From contig CAZDGV010000003.1 in the NCBI GenBank assembly GCA_964505195.1, positions 57,501 through 121,500 on the forward strand: a stretch of DNA of 64,000 bases, given 5' to 3'. Source of the DNA: CAZDGV01 sp964505195 (GTDB taxonomy: Bacteria; Bacteroidota; Bacteroidia; Chitinophagales; Chitinophagaceae). How positions within the stretch are numbered: the stretch's first letter is position 1; each line of letters starts with the position of its first letter. The notes beneath the pieces are model-generated. The model was not told the DNA's origin and did no database searches. It saw only the letters and a program-made list of their open reading frames with translations. A program made the translations under genes and the position numbers. This document shows positions 15,056 to 23,040 of this stretch, piece after piece.

Positions 15056-18000
15056 TTAAAATTTACCCGGAATCTGCTGCTGCAAAAATTGGAGATATGT
15101 TTCAGGGTCTTTTTTGGCTTTCAGCGTTGCCAGATTCTGCGCTGAAATCACTAAAAAGCGGTATTTGTTATTCGCCAGCCAGGGAACAATCCTGCTTGCT
15201 GCTTGCTGACGGGTTGGTTCTAACAAACGCATAGCCTCTTCCAGATGGGGGAAGTTACCTACCTCTATCCAGGAATAGCGATCATTCATGCGATGGACAT
15301 TTGCCTCCAACGTAAGTTGGGAATGGGCTGAACGTAAATAACGAATCAGCGCACCTCGTGATTCTGAAACATAAATAGGATCTACATTGTCTAGCAGCAT
15401 TACAACCAGGTGCGGTTGCGCAGGATCGAAGAGGTATCCGTCGGATGAAGGCTTTTCTACAACAGCAATTTCCTGCTTTTTTGCAATCGTATCTGTCTGC
15501 TGAATCACAGGCTTTGCTTCTGTTCGGGGAATATGAACGGCTGCTGCTTCCGTAGGTAAGTTTACAGACTTTGGCTTGGGAGCTTCGGCTTTTTCTTGCA
15601 CCGCGACTGCCACTTTCTTTTTGCGGGTTGGCTCATCCGTTATGGGAATGTAGTCTTCTTCTGTTCTGGTAATTTCGGTTGCAGACAGATAGGCTTCAAT
15701 TTCATTTCTTCTACTTAGAACATCCAACATAATGTTTGCTTTCTCTGCCATGGGTGTTTGAGCAAATTCCTGAACCATATAACTAAGTGCAGTGATGGCT
15801 GCACTGTCGCTTCTGCGTGAAATATGATATACCGCTTCTATATAAAGCAGCTGTGGCGTCCAATAGGTTTTGCCATATATTGTATCGGCCGACTGTTTTT
15901 CTTTTAATGCCGTTTCAAACGCACCTTCTAAAAAGCGCTCATATATTTTTTCATAAACAAGTGTTGCTGTATCCTTTTGCTTATCGTCTCCGCTCTTTGC
16001 GCTACGCATTTTTTTTAGGTAATCGCCATCTCCATAGTTTGCTTCCAGCTGTTGAAGATATTGCTGCGATTTGGGTATTTGTCCGATTTGCTTATGTGTG
16101 TCGTACAATTCGTAAAGCAGCATCTCCTCCGGTTTTCTTTGCGGGAACCTTTTATAGAGTGCTTCATAAGCAGCTGCGGCATTCAGGTAGTCGTCTAATT
16201 TTTCCTTATAAATCATCCCCTGATTCAGTAGCGCAGTTATGATTTTTTTATCGGATGCTTCCTGCGCCTCTTCCGTAAAAATCAACTGTTTTTTCAATCC
16301 TTCTACACTAATATCTTCTCCATCTTCTTCCTCTTCCGCTGTCGCGTCATCTCTTTTGTCTGCGGATGGGATATTCGTTTTTGCTCCCATGGCCATTTCT
16401 ACCGCCTCCATCCGTCGCCATTGGTCTATATTAGGACGATTGCCCCATTTGGCTTTAAACTGACTGAAACCCTTTGCTTTTGCACTGGCACTGCTAAAAT
16501 ACCAGTCGCCTTGCTTCCCATCATTATTGAACAGTGCTTCGGTTTTCTTTTCTGTTATGATTTCTGCGCCTGAAGAAACTTCCTCTTTGATGCCGCGCTC
16601 TTTACGTAGTTTTTTTGAGAGAGTTTTGAGATAGGATTCCAATTCGGTTTCTGGCAATTTTGAAACGGCTTGCACACTATCCTCCTTTGCTACAATGCGA
16701 ATATTTTTCACCAATTCCTGCATCCATTTTTTTCTGAAGTCCAGCATTTCGCGTTGCGGTTCCAGTGCGGGATCTTTGAAATCCAAACTATCGTAGCAGT
16801 TTGCAGCTATAATATAATCGCGCTGTGCGTAACTGATATCTGCCAGTTGAAGCAATGTTTTGTTTTTAAGTGATGGGTGTGCACTGTTGTTGCGGATGCT
16901 TTTTTGCAAAAGCGTTTTCCCCAGCGAGCTGTCGCCCAATTCAATGGCTGAATTTGCTGCGGCGGCATAGAGGATGTCTTCGTACCCATCAAAACGTTCT
17001 TTGCGCGCAAGTTGAACAATCTCATTCAGCGTTGTACGCAGGGCTTCAGTACCGGAGCCGCTGGTAAGTTGTGCTTCATTTAAACGTGCATAGATATACA
17101 TCACTGGATCCGTAGTATGAATCTTGGCTTTGTTATAATATCGCGATGCAAGATCGGGTTGCTTTAACATCGTATGCAGTTGTGCAAGCAGATATTCCCA
17201 ACGCGATAACTCATGCTGGGATGGTGCATTAGGCAGTGCTTTTTCTAGATAAAAAGCGCAGCTGTCCCACTGTTGTTGTCGATAAAAAACATAGGCGGCA
17301 ACTTCGTTGAGTGCAGGGTGCAGGCGTTTCGGGAAATAGGGGTCGTTGCGTAAAAGCAACATCAAACTGTTTGCTTCGGCAAAAAGACTATCCTCCGCAT
17401 AGGTTTTGGCAATCCAGAGCAATGCATCGTTTCTGCTGGGAGGCTGTGAAAATGCTTTTTGAACAACACCTTTTTTCTCCTGGGTTCCAATTTCCAGATT
17501 ACCCCCTGCAGCGCGATTGCCGCTTGCTACCACTTTGTTGAAATCATTCTTCCCTTTGGGAAAAAACTGGTAATTGACAAATTGAAAAATGCGATAGGCC
17601 GAATCGAATTTCTGCCAGTAGAAATATGCCTGACCAATCAGTAAGTATAAATTGTCAATATAACTGTTTCGCAAATCATGCAGTACAATGCCCGCCGTGG
17701 CTTTGTAAATTACCGAGTCCAACTCCAATGAGTCGCCGGCTGTACTATTTAAATGGTAATTATAAAACGAAAGCAGTTGGGTGTAATCATCCTGATGGGT
17801 AGCTTTTGCTTTATCGACGATGGCTGTAATTTTATTTTGAGCATTATAGTAGTAGTTGTAATGGGTGTACATGCCCTGTATGAGTCGCCTGGGCAGGGTA
17901 AACTTGGTGTCTTCTGTTTTTTCAGATCCCAGGGCTCTGTTGGCATATTTTTCCGGCTTGTTAAGGGGCAATCGGTAATTCGTCTGGGCGTAGCCCGAAA

Positions 18001-18070
18001 TCCCTGTAAAAAGCAGCAGGGCTGTAAGCAGTATTTTGGTGTAGCGGGGGTTCAACAGATTCTGTCGCAT
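15056..18070 (-). CDS. TPR-rich protein, PorW/SprE-like (type IX secretion/gliding)
   Basis: About 1004 residues from the chosen ATG at 18070; an upstream in-frame ATG at 18118 is less likely because a -7 box lies at 18098-18105. A signal peptide ending ISGYAQ is followed by helical tetratricopeptide-like repeats through most of the protein (YLLIGQAYFYWQKFDSAYRIF; MLLYELYDTHKQIGQIPKS). A charged linker and a C-terminal beta/alpha module (PHLVVMLLDNVDPIYV to the end) complete it. The architecture resembles SprE/PorW, a type IX secretion component. The assignment is by pattern and is not certain. There is no lipobox Cys at the signal cleavage site. Confidence 0.6.
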   Translation of the reverse strand: MRQNLLNPRYTKILLTALLLFTGISGYAQTNYRLPLNKPEKYANRALGSEKTEDTKFTLPRRLIQGMYTHYNYYYNAQNKITAIVDKAKATHQDDYTQLLSFYNYHLNSTAGDSLELDSVIYKATAGIVLHDLRNSYIDNLYLLIGQAYFYWQKFDSAYRIFQFVNYQFFPKGKNDFNKVVASGNRAAGGNLEIGTQEKKGVVQKAFSQPPSRNDALLWIAKTYAEDSLFAEANSLMLLLRNDPYFPKRLHPALNEVAAYVFYRQQQWDSCAFYLEKALPNAPSQHELSRWEYLLAQLHTMLKQPDLASRYYNKAKIHTTDPVMYIYARLNEAQLTSGSGTEALRTTLNEIVQLARKERFDGYEDILYAAAANSAIELGDSSLGKTLLQKSIRNNSAHPSLKNKTLLQLADISYAQRDYIIAANCYDSLDFKDPALEPQREMLDFRKKWMQELVKNIRIVAKEDSVQAVSKLPETELESYLKTLSKKLRKERGIKEEVSSGAEIITEKKTEALFNNDGKQGDWYFSSASAKAKGFSQFKAKWGNRPNIDQWRRMEAVEMAMGAKTNIPSADKRDDATAEEEEDGEDISVEGLKKQLIFTEEAQEASDKKIITALLNQGMIYKEKLDDYLNAAAAYEALYKRFPQRKPEEMLLYELYDTHKQIGQIPKSQQYLQQLEANYGDGDYLKKMRSAKSGDDKQKDTATLVYEKIYERFLEGAFETALKEKQSADTIYGKTYWTPQLLYIEAVYHISRRSDSAAITALSYMVQEFAQTPMAEKANIMLDVLSRRNEIEAYLSATEITRTEEDYIPITDEPTRKKKVAVAVQEKAEAPKPKSVNLPTEAAAVHIPRTEAKPVIQQTDTIAKKQEIAVVEKPSSDGYLFDPAQPHLVVMLLDNVDPIYVSESRGALIRYLRSAHSQLTLEANVHRMNDRYSWIEVGNFPHLEEAMRLLEPTRQQAASRIVPWLANNKYRFLVISAQNLATLKAKKDPETYLQFLQQQIPGKF

Positions 18071-18097
18071 TATCCGATTACTATAACTCAAGATCTT

Positions 18098-18105
18098 CAA
18101 AAATA
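18098..18105 (-). promoter_or_regulatory. -7 promoter box TATTTTTG (minus strand) for the PorW/SprE-like gene
   Basis: CAAAAATA on the plus strand reads TATTTTTG on the minus strand, 28 bases upstream of the ATG at 18070. It argues against translation from 18118. Confidence 0.5.
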
Positions 18106-18210
18106 TTTTAAATCGCACTGATAATTTGCTGTTTTTCAGTGTTATTCACATTTTGGGGACTTCGGCTCGTAATACCGTTCCGAATTGCTATTTTTAAGCG
18201 CTGAAGACGT

Positions 18211-18609
18211 ATGGCAAAAATCATTGATCCCAATACAACGCTCAAAAGACTGCGCAATCGTTATAGGCTCATTGTAATGAACGATGACACCTATGAGGAA
18301 GTTGTTACGTTTAAGCTAACTCGCACCAGTGTATATGTAGTATTTAGCGTTTGTTTTGTATTACTGATCGGCATTACCGTTGGGTTGATCACTTTTACCA
18401 ATTTGAAGTATTACCTGCCGGGTTACGGAACGCAGTCGCAGAGAAAGGAACTGATTCTTTACAAAAAGCAAATTGATTCTCTCGCGGAATCGATTCGAAT
18501 GAAAGATCAGTATTTGAGCAATTTGAAAAATGTACTCAGCGGAAATATTGCCATCAATGCCGATACCAGCTTGTTGGAAGTGCCTGAAGTTGAGAAATCC
18601 ATGCAATAA
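18211..18609 (+). CDS. Membrane protein resembling the N-terminal half of M23 peptidases, without the catalytic domain
   Basis: The 132-residue protein has a cytoplasmic N-terminus (RYRLIVMNDDTYEEVVTFKLTR), one membrane helix (about 43-68) and a periplasmic coiled-coil segment (about 82-112). This order and the sequence around the helix match the N-terminal part of membrane-anchored M23 peptidases that often sit beside bactofilin in Bacteroidota. The LytM catalytic domain is absent: the frame stops where the linker would begin. It is 14 bases upstream of a bactofilin gene. It may be a scaffold partner of bactofilin or a stable truncation. Confidence 0.65.
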   Translation: MAKIIDPNTTLKRLRNRYRLIVMNDDTYEEVVTFKLTRTSVYVVFSVCFVLLIGITVGLITFTNLKYYLPGYGTQSQRKELILYKKQIDSLAESIRMKDQYLSNLKNVLSGNIAINADTSLLEVPEVEKSMQ

Positions 18610-18623
18610 CCAAAACAGAAAAT

Positions 18624-19052
18624 ATGTTTACACAGAAATCTACGCCCATTATGAAAGAAAAAGAATCCGGCACGGGCGCTGCCACCATCATCGCACCCGG
18701 CACTGAAATCACCGGACATATCGAAAGCAAAGGTGATATACGAGTGGATGGCGTACTAAATGGTAATCTTACAACCACTGCTAAAGTATTGGTTGGAGCT
18801 GATGGTGTGATTAATGGTGATGTAGATGCAGCGCAGGCAGATGTGCTCGGTAAAATTGAGGGCAATGTAAAAGTGAAAGAGTTGCTTTATTTGCGTGGCA
18901 ACTGCCATGTAAAAGGCAATATTCATACAGCGCAGTTGCAGGTAGATGCTACCGCATCCTTTAATGGTGAATGTCACATGGGCCCCGTTGCCAATGTGGT
19001 TGAGTTGAAAAAAGAGGCTTCCACCGATGCCTGGCAAGCAGCAGAAAACTGA
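18624..19052 (+). CDS. Bactofilin (polymer-forming cytoskeletal protein)
   Basis: The 142-residue protein has a short disordered head and a central right-handed beta-helix (about 25-120), visible as regular repeats: APGTEITGHIESKGDIRVDG, VLNGNLTTTAKVLVGADG, VINGDVDAAQADVLGKIEG, NVKVKELLYLRGN and so on. Bactofilins polymerise without nucleotide and organise wall-modifying enzymes in other bacteria. The preceding M23-like membrane stub and the nearby wall enzymes fit such a role. A second possible start is the ATG at 18651. Its 3' end overlaps the next gene by 26 bases. Confidence 0.92.
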   Translation: MFTQKSTPIMKEKESGTGAATIIAPGTEITGHIESKGDIRVDGVLNGNLTTTAKVLVGADGVINGDVDAAQADVLGKIEGNVKVKELLYLRGNCHVKGNIHTAQLQVDATASFNGECHMGPVANVVELKKEASTDAWQAAEN

Positions 19053-19269
19053 TAAGGATACAGCACGTCAGAAAACCAATCTGCAATACCTTGCGCAGTA
19101 TGCCGGTTTGGGAGCGCAGTTATTGGCTGCCATTGGTCTGTTTTTGTATCTCGGTATTAAAGCTGATGTATGGCTAAAAATAGATTTTCCTTTATTTAGC
19201 TGGCTGCTTCCATTACTCGTAATTATTGGCATGATTATTAAATTGCTGAAAGAAACCGGGAAAAAATGA
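19027..19269 (+). CDS. AtpZ/AtpI-family putative ATP synthase accessory protein
   Basis: This 80-residue protein has two membrane helices (about 28-46 and 53-72) with the family pattern YAGLGAQLLAAIGLFLYLGIKAD. Members usually sit just upstream of the F0F1 ATP synthase genes and are proposed to help assemble the c-ring or import magnesium. Here the structural atp genes do not follow within the window. The start is the ATG inside the bactofilin gene (26-base overlap), and its stop overlaps the next start by four bases. Confidence 0.8.
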   Translation: MPGKQQKTDKDTARQKTNLQYLAQYAGLGAQLLAAIGLFLYLGIKADVWLKIDFPLFSWLLPLLVIIGMIIKLLKETGKK

Positions 19270-19667
19270 ATGCGCATAAACGATCTTATTATTTGCCACT
19301 GCTTGTTTTTTTTCTGGCAACCAGCATTGCTTTTTTTTTGCTTCGGGCCTCATTAGCTGCCAATGGTTTTGATGCCATGGTTTTATGGGTGATGAATCTC
19401 TACCTTTTTTTACTCTCAGTAATCAGTTTGTATTTGCATATCAGAGGATTTTTTCATCCGCGTACCCAGGTTTTTCTACGTAGTGTTTATGGAACGATGA
19501 TGATGAAAATGTTCCTTACAGTCTTCGCAGTGCTGATATATGCCTTACTTGCTGGTGATAAACTCAATACCCCGGCTGTATTCTCTGGTATGGGTTTGTA
19601 TTTTGCCTATACCTTTTTGGAACTGCGCGTGGTTTTTGCTTTGTTGAAGCAGCAGAAAAATTCATGA
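19266..19667 (+). CDS. Four-helix membrane protein, possible ATP synthase subunit I-like
   Basis: The 133-residue protein has four predicted membrane helices (about 9-26, 37-58, 72-95, 104-125) and little else. It occupies the position, directly after AtpZ, where many Bacteroidota have an uncharacterised small membrane protein before atpB. That context suggests an ATP-synthase-associated role, but sequence alone does not prove it. It is coupled to both neighbours by overlapping start/stop codons (ATGA at each side). Confidence 0.6.
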   Translation: MNAHKRSYYLPLLVFFLATSIAFFLLRASLAANGFDAMVLWVMNLYLFLLSVISLYLHIRGFFHPRTQVFLRSVYGTMMMKMFLTVFAVLIYALLAGDKLNTPAVFSGMGLYFAYTFLELRVVFALLKQQKNS

Positions 19668-20302
19668 GTAAAAAAGAAGCGCCTTTGCATGCTTTGTCGC
19701 AATACCTCCCCGAGGGGGTATTAGATGATGTGTTGGAATATTTGCATCGGTATAGGATTCATCTTACCATTTCGCGCGAAAGAACAACGCTGCTGGGCGA
19801 TTATCGTAATGCAACCATTGGAAAGAATCACCGCATCAGTGTGAATGGCAACTTAAATCCATTTGCATTTCTTATTACCCTTCTGCATGAAATTGCACAT
19901 CTCATTACGTTTGAAGCATACGGGCATGCAGTAGCGCCCCATGGAAACGAATGGAAGCAGGAGTACAGTAAACTGTTGGCTGCTTTTTTATTAAGAAAAA
20001 TTTTTCCTGCTGATATTGAAAAGGCCTTGCTTCGTTCCATTGCCAATCCATCTGCCACTACCTGCGGTGAAACCAATCTGATGCGTGTTTTAAAAAAGTA
20101 CGATGCTAAAAAAGAAGGATGGCTAATGGTGGAAGAGCTGCAGGTGGGGGCGCTATTCCGACTACGTGATGGTACCGTGTTTCGTAGGGGTGAGCAGCTG
20201 CGCAAGCGCATTCGCTGTACCCAACTGCAAAGCGGACAGGAATATCTTTTCAGCGCAGTATATGAAGTGGAAGTTTTGGAAGAGCCACCTGTATCTTCAT
20301 AG
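19664..20302 (+). CDS. SprT-like zinc metalloprotease domain protein
   Basis: The 212-residue cytoplasmic protein has the SprT/zincin motif HEIAH at 75-79, followed by a further likely zinc-ligand His (93) in APHGNEWK. The family includes Spartan/SprT proteins; some act on DNA-protein crosslinks, but the bacterial role is mostly unknown. The C-terminal part (about 150-205) looks like a small beta domain (VGALFRLRDGTVFRRGEQLR). It ends six bases inside the convergent GNAT gene. Confidence 0.85.
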   Translation: MSKKEAPLHALSQYLPEGVLDDVLEYLHRYRIHLTISRERTTLLGDYRNATIGKNHRISVNGNLNPFAFLITLLHEIAHLITFEAYGHAVAPHGNEWKQEYSKLLAAFLLRKIFPADIEKALLRSIANPSATTCGETNLMRVLKKYDAKKEGWLMVEELQVGALFRLRDGTVFRRGEQLRKRIRCTQLQSGQEYLFSAVYEVEVLEEPPVSS

Positions 20303-20785
20303 TTGTTTGATCATCCACAAATCGCACCCAAAATGTCCTGAATTGCCCATGGGAGCGGAGAGATAGGTGAAGCCGAATTTTTCGTAGCGCTTCAATGCCT
20401 GTTTCAGTTCGGGCATGGTTTCCAAATAAATTTGTTGATATCCCATTGCGCGTGCCTGATCAATGCACAATGCAATGAGCTTGGAGCCCAGGCCGATATT
20501 TCGGGCAGATTTACATAAATACATCTTCACCAATTCGCAAGTGCCAACTGGTAGGCCATTGGTAGGGTAGATGCCGCCTCCGCCAACTATTTTTCCATTC
20601 AGCCATGCAACATTGTAAATTGCCCCGGGGGTTTGGAATAATTCATAAAGGGCGTCTGTGCTTTTATCGTAATACACCGTTCCCGGATGGTTTGCGCCGA
20701 ACTCTTCTAAGGTTGTTCTTATAATCTTGGCCAAAGCAGCATTGTCTTCCTGCGTAATGGGTTTGATTTCGTATGGTTCATGCAT
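20297..20785 (-). CDS. GNAT family N-acetyltransferase
   Basis: The 162-residue protein shows the acetyl-CoA-binding region CELVKMYLCKSARNIGLGSKLI (about 92-113), a variant of the Q/RxxGxG/A motif A, and a C-terminal strand-turn (YEKFGFTYLSAPM). GNAT enzymes acetylate amines of small molecules or proteins. The substrate is not predictable here. It is a single gene between a SprT gene and sucC. Confidence 0.88.
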   Translation of the reverse strand: MHEPYEIKPITQEDNAALAKIIRTTLEEFGANHPGTVYYDKSTDALYELFQTPGAIYNVAWLNGKIVGGGGIYPTNGLPVGTCELVKMYLCKSARNIGLGSKLIALCIDQARAMGYQQIYLETMPELKQALKRYEKFGFTYLSAPMGNSGHFGCDLWMIKQL

Positions 20786-20792
20786 GGCTGCT

Positions 20793-20822
20793 ATTTAAAA
20801 AGCCACATCCGAGGATGTGGCT
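20793..20822 (-). terminator. Rho-independent terminator of sucC
   Basis: Read on the minus strand, GCCACATC CTCG GATGTGGC forms a perfect 8-bp stem followed by TTTTTAAAT. It lies 22 bases downstream of the sucC stop codon, before the GNAT gene. Confidence 0.85.
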
Positions 20823-20843
20823 TGATGCATCAATAAAATTTTA

Positions 20844-22055
20844 TTACGCAACGGCTTGTTTAACCAGTGCAGCTGCTTCGCTCAGCTGAATTGCACTTTG
20901 TACTTTCAATCCACTTTCATCGATCAACTTCTTGGCTTCTGTAGCGTTGGTGCCCTGCAAGCGTACAATAATGGGTACGCGGATATCGCCAATGCTTTTG
21001 TATGCCTCAATTACTCCGGCTGCTACGCGGTCGCAGCGAACAATGCCTCCGAAGATGTTGATGAGAATGGCTTTTACATTCGGGTCTTTTAAAATGATTT
21101 TAAAACCTGCTTCTACCGTTTGAGCGTTCGCTGTGCCGCCTACATCGAGGAAGTTGGCCGGCTCGCCGCCACTCAGTTTAATCATATCCATGGTTGCCAT
21201 GGCAAGTCCGGCACCATTTACCATACAGCCCACATTGCCATCGAGCTTAATGAAATTCAAATTAAACTGTCCTGCTTCCACTTCGGTAGGGTCTTCTTCT
21301 GTAACATCCCGCATAGAAGCTACTTCTGGATGACGCAGCAGCGCATTATCGTCGATGTTCATCTTACAATCTACCGCTAATATTTTATCATCAGCCGCTT
21401 TGAAGAGCGGATTGATTTCAAGCATACTGCAATCTAGTCCAACATAGGCGTTGTAAAGATTGGTCACAAATTTCACACAGTTTTTAAATGCTTCGCCGCT
21501 CAACCCAAGGTTGAAAGCAATCTTTCTTGCCTGGAAACCTTCTAGTTTTCCGCCGGGGTGTACCCACTCTTTGAATATTTTTTCAGGTGTATCATGTGCC
21601 ACATCTTCAATGTTCATTCCACCTTCGGTGCTGTACATGATTACGTTCTGCTTTTTGGTGCGATCGAGCAGAATAGAAAGATAAAACTCCTTGCGTTCTG
21701 AAGGCCCGTCGTAATACATGTCCTGTGCAACCAATATCTTGTTCACCACTTTACCTGCTGCACCAGTTTGGAGGGTAACCAGGGTTCCTCCTAAAATGCC
21801 TTTTGAAAATTCTGTAACCTGTTCGATGTTTTTTGCCACTTTCACACCATTCACGCCTGTTTCTTTGATGGTGCCTTTACCGCGCCCACCGGCATGTATC
21901 TGTGCTTTGATTACAGCAAAACTGCTTCCGGTTTCACTTTTAATTTGACGATATGCCTCTTCTGCTTCAGCAACGGTATTGCATGCCATTCCTTCCTGTA
22001 CGGGCACGTTGTATTTCTTCAAAAGTTCCTTGGCTTGGTATTCGTGGAGATTCAT
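20844..22055 (-). CDS. sucC: Succinyl-CoA synthetase beta subunit
   Basis: About 403 residues from the ATG at 22055 (MNLHEYQAKELL, the near-invariant family N-terminus); the in-frame start 30 bases upstream has no support. The N-terminal ATP-grasp domain shows VIKAQIHAGGRGKG. The C-terminal ligase domain shows MVNGAGLAMATMDMIKLSGGEPANFLDVGG and ILINIFGGIVRCD. It forms the nucleotide-binding subunit that couples succinyl-CoA cleavage to ATP/GTP synthesis in the TCA cycle. sucD is not adjacent. A TATCTTCG near-match to the -7 box lies upstream. Confidence 0.95.
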   Translation of the reverse strand: MNLHEYQAKELLKKYNVPVQEGMACNTVAEAEEAYRQIKSETGSSFAVIKAQIHAGGRGKGTIKETGVNGVKVAKNIEQVTEFSKGILGGTLVTLQTGAAGKVVNKILVAQDMYYDGPSERKEFYLSILLDRTKKQNVIMYSTEGGMNIEDVAHDTPEKIFKEWVHPGGKLEGFQARKIAFNLGLSGEAFKNCVKFVTNLYNAYVGLDCSMLEINPLFKAADDKILAVDCKMNIDDNALLRHPEVASMRDVTEEDPTEVEAGQFNLNFIKLDGNVGCMVNGAGLAMATMDMIKLSGGEPANFLDVGGTANAQTVEAGFKIILKDPNVKAILINIFGGIVRCDRVAAGVIEAYKSIGDIRVPIIVRLQGTNATEAKKLIDESGLKVQSAIQLSEAAALVKQAVA

Positions 22056-22148
22056 CGTATAAAAATTTTTGCGAAGATAGGGCAAAAGCTTTTTCAGCTT
22101 CGTACGTTGCTGTTAAAAACCGCGCAGCACCACATGCCCCGGAAAAGC

Positions 22149-22156
22149 TATCTTTG
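22149..22156 (+). promoter_or_regulatory. -7 promoter box TATCTTTG
   Basis: This is an exact TAnnTTTG match only seven bases before the ATG of the purine nucleoside phosphorylase gene, so the mRNA would have a very short leader. Confidence 0.5.
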
Positions 22157-22163
22157 ATCCCTT

Positions 22164-22985
22164 ATGAAATCGATTTTAGAGCAGATTCAGGCTTCCGTTT
22201 CTTTTATTCAGTCGCGTGTTGATGCCATACCGCAGGTTGGGGTGGTGCTGGGAAGCGGTTTGGGCAATTTTATTCAGGAAATGGAGGTTATAGATGAGAT
22301 CCCCTATGGTGATATTCCTCATTTCCCCGTTACTACCGTTGCCGGTCATAAAGGCAAGCTGGTATTTGGCCGTCTGGGTAATAAGCAGGTGGTCGTAATG
22401 GCCGGAAGATTTCATTACTATGAAGGATACTCAAGTGCGGAAATTGTTTTCCCAATTCGGGTGCTGAAATTCCTTGGTATACAACAACTGATCATCAGCA
22501 ATGCTGCCGGTGGCGTAAATACTGCTTTTAGAGTGGGCGACTTAATGATCATCAAAGATCATATCAGTCAGTTTACCGTTAATCCCCTGGTAGGTTTTAA
22601 TGAAGAAGCGCTGGGTCCGCGATTTCCTGATATGACAGAGCCTTATCGTTTATCGCTCATTGAGCGTGCCAAAAGCATAGCTGCACGCTTGAATATTCCT
22701 GTACAGGAAGGGGTGTATGTAGGGGTAACCGGACCAACATTTGAAACGAAGTCGGAATACAAAATGATCCAGCAGATTGGGGGCGATGCGGTAGGAATGA
22801 GTACGGTGCAGGAAGTGATCGCTGCAGTCCATATGGGCTTGGATGTATTTGCGATGAGTGTGATCACCGATTTGGGTATTCGTGAAGAAAACAATGTTAT
22901 TACCCACGAAGAAGTGCTGCGCGAAGCCAATGCGGCTGAGCCTAAAATGACAGCCATCGTGAAGCAGCTGATCATGGAGCTCTAA
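22164..22985 (+). CDS. Purine-nucleoside phosphorylase (trimeric PNP/MTAP class)
   Basis: The 273-residue protein cleaves purine nucleosides with phosphate for purine salvage. Motifs of the trimeric class are present: VGVVLGSGLGNF (about 26-37), VAGHKGKLVFG with MAGRFHYYEGY, the base-binding region LIISNAAGGVN, and VGMSTVQEVIAAVHMGLDVFAMSVITDLG. Length and motif order match PunA/PNP-II enzymes. It is followed closely by the porin gene, but that gene is not functionally linked. Confidence 0.94.
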   Translation: MKSILEQIQASVSFIQSRVDAIPQVGVVLGSGLGNFIQEMEVIDEIPYGDIPHFPVTTVAGHKGKLVFGRLGNKQVVVMAGRFHYYEGYSSAEIVFPIRVLKFLGIQQLIISNAAGGVNTAFRVGDLMIIKDHISQFTVNPLVGFNEEALGPRFPDMTEPYRLSLIERAKSIAARLNIPVQEGVYVGVTGPTFETKSEYKMIQQIGGDAVGMSTVQEVIAAVHMGLDVFAMSVITDLGIREENNVITHEEVLREANAAEPKMTAIVKQLIMEL

Positions 22986-23040
22986 GGCTACAATGCTGTT
23001 TTCATTTACTTTTACACGGGCTACGGCCCGTTTTTGCTGC

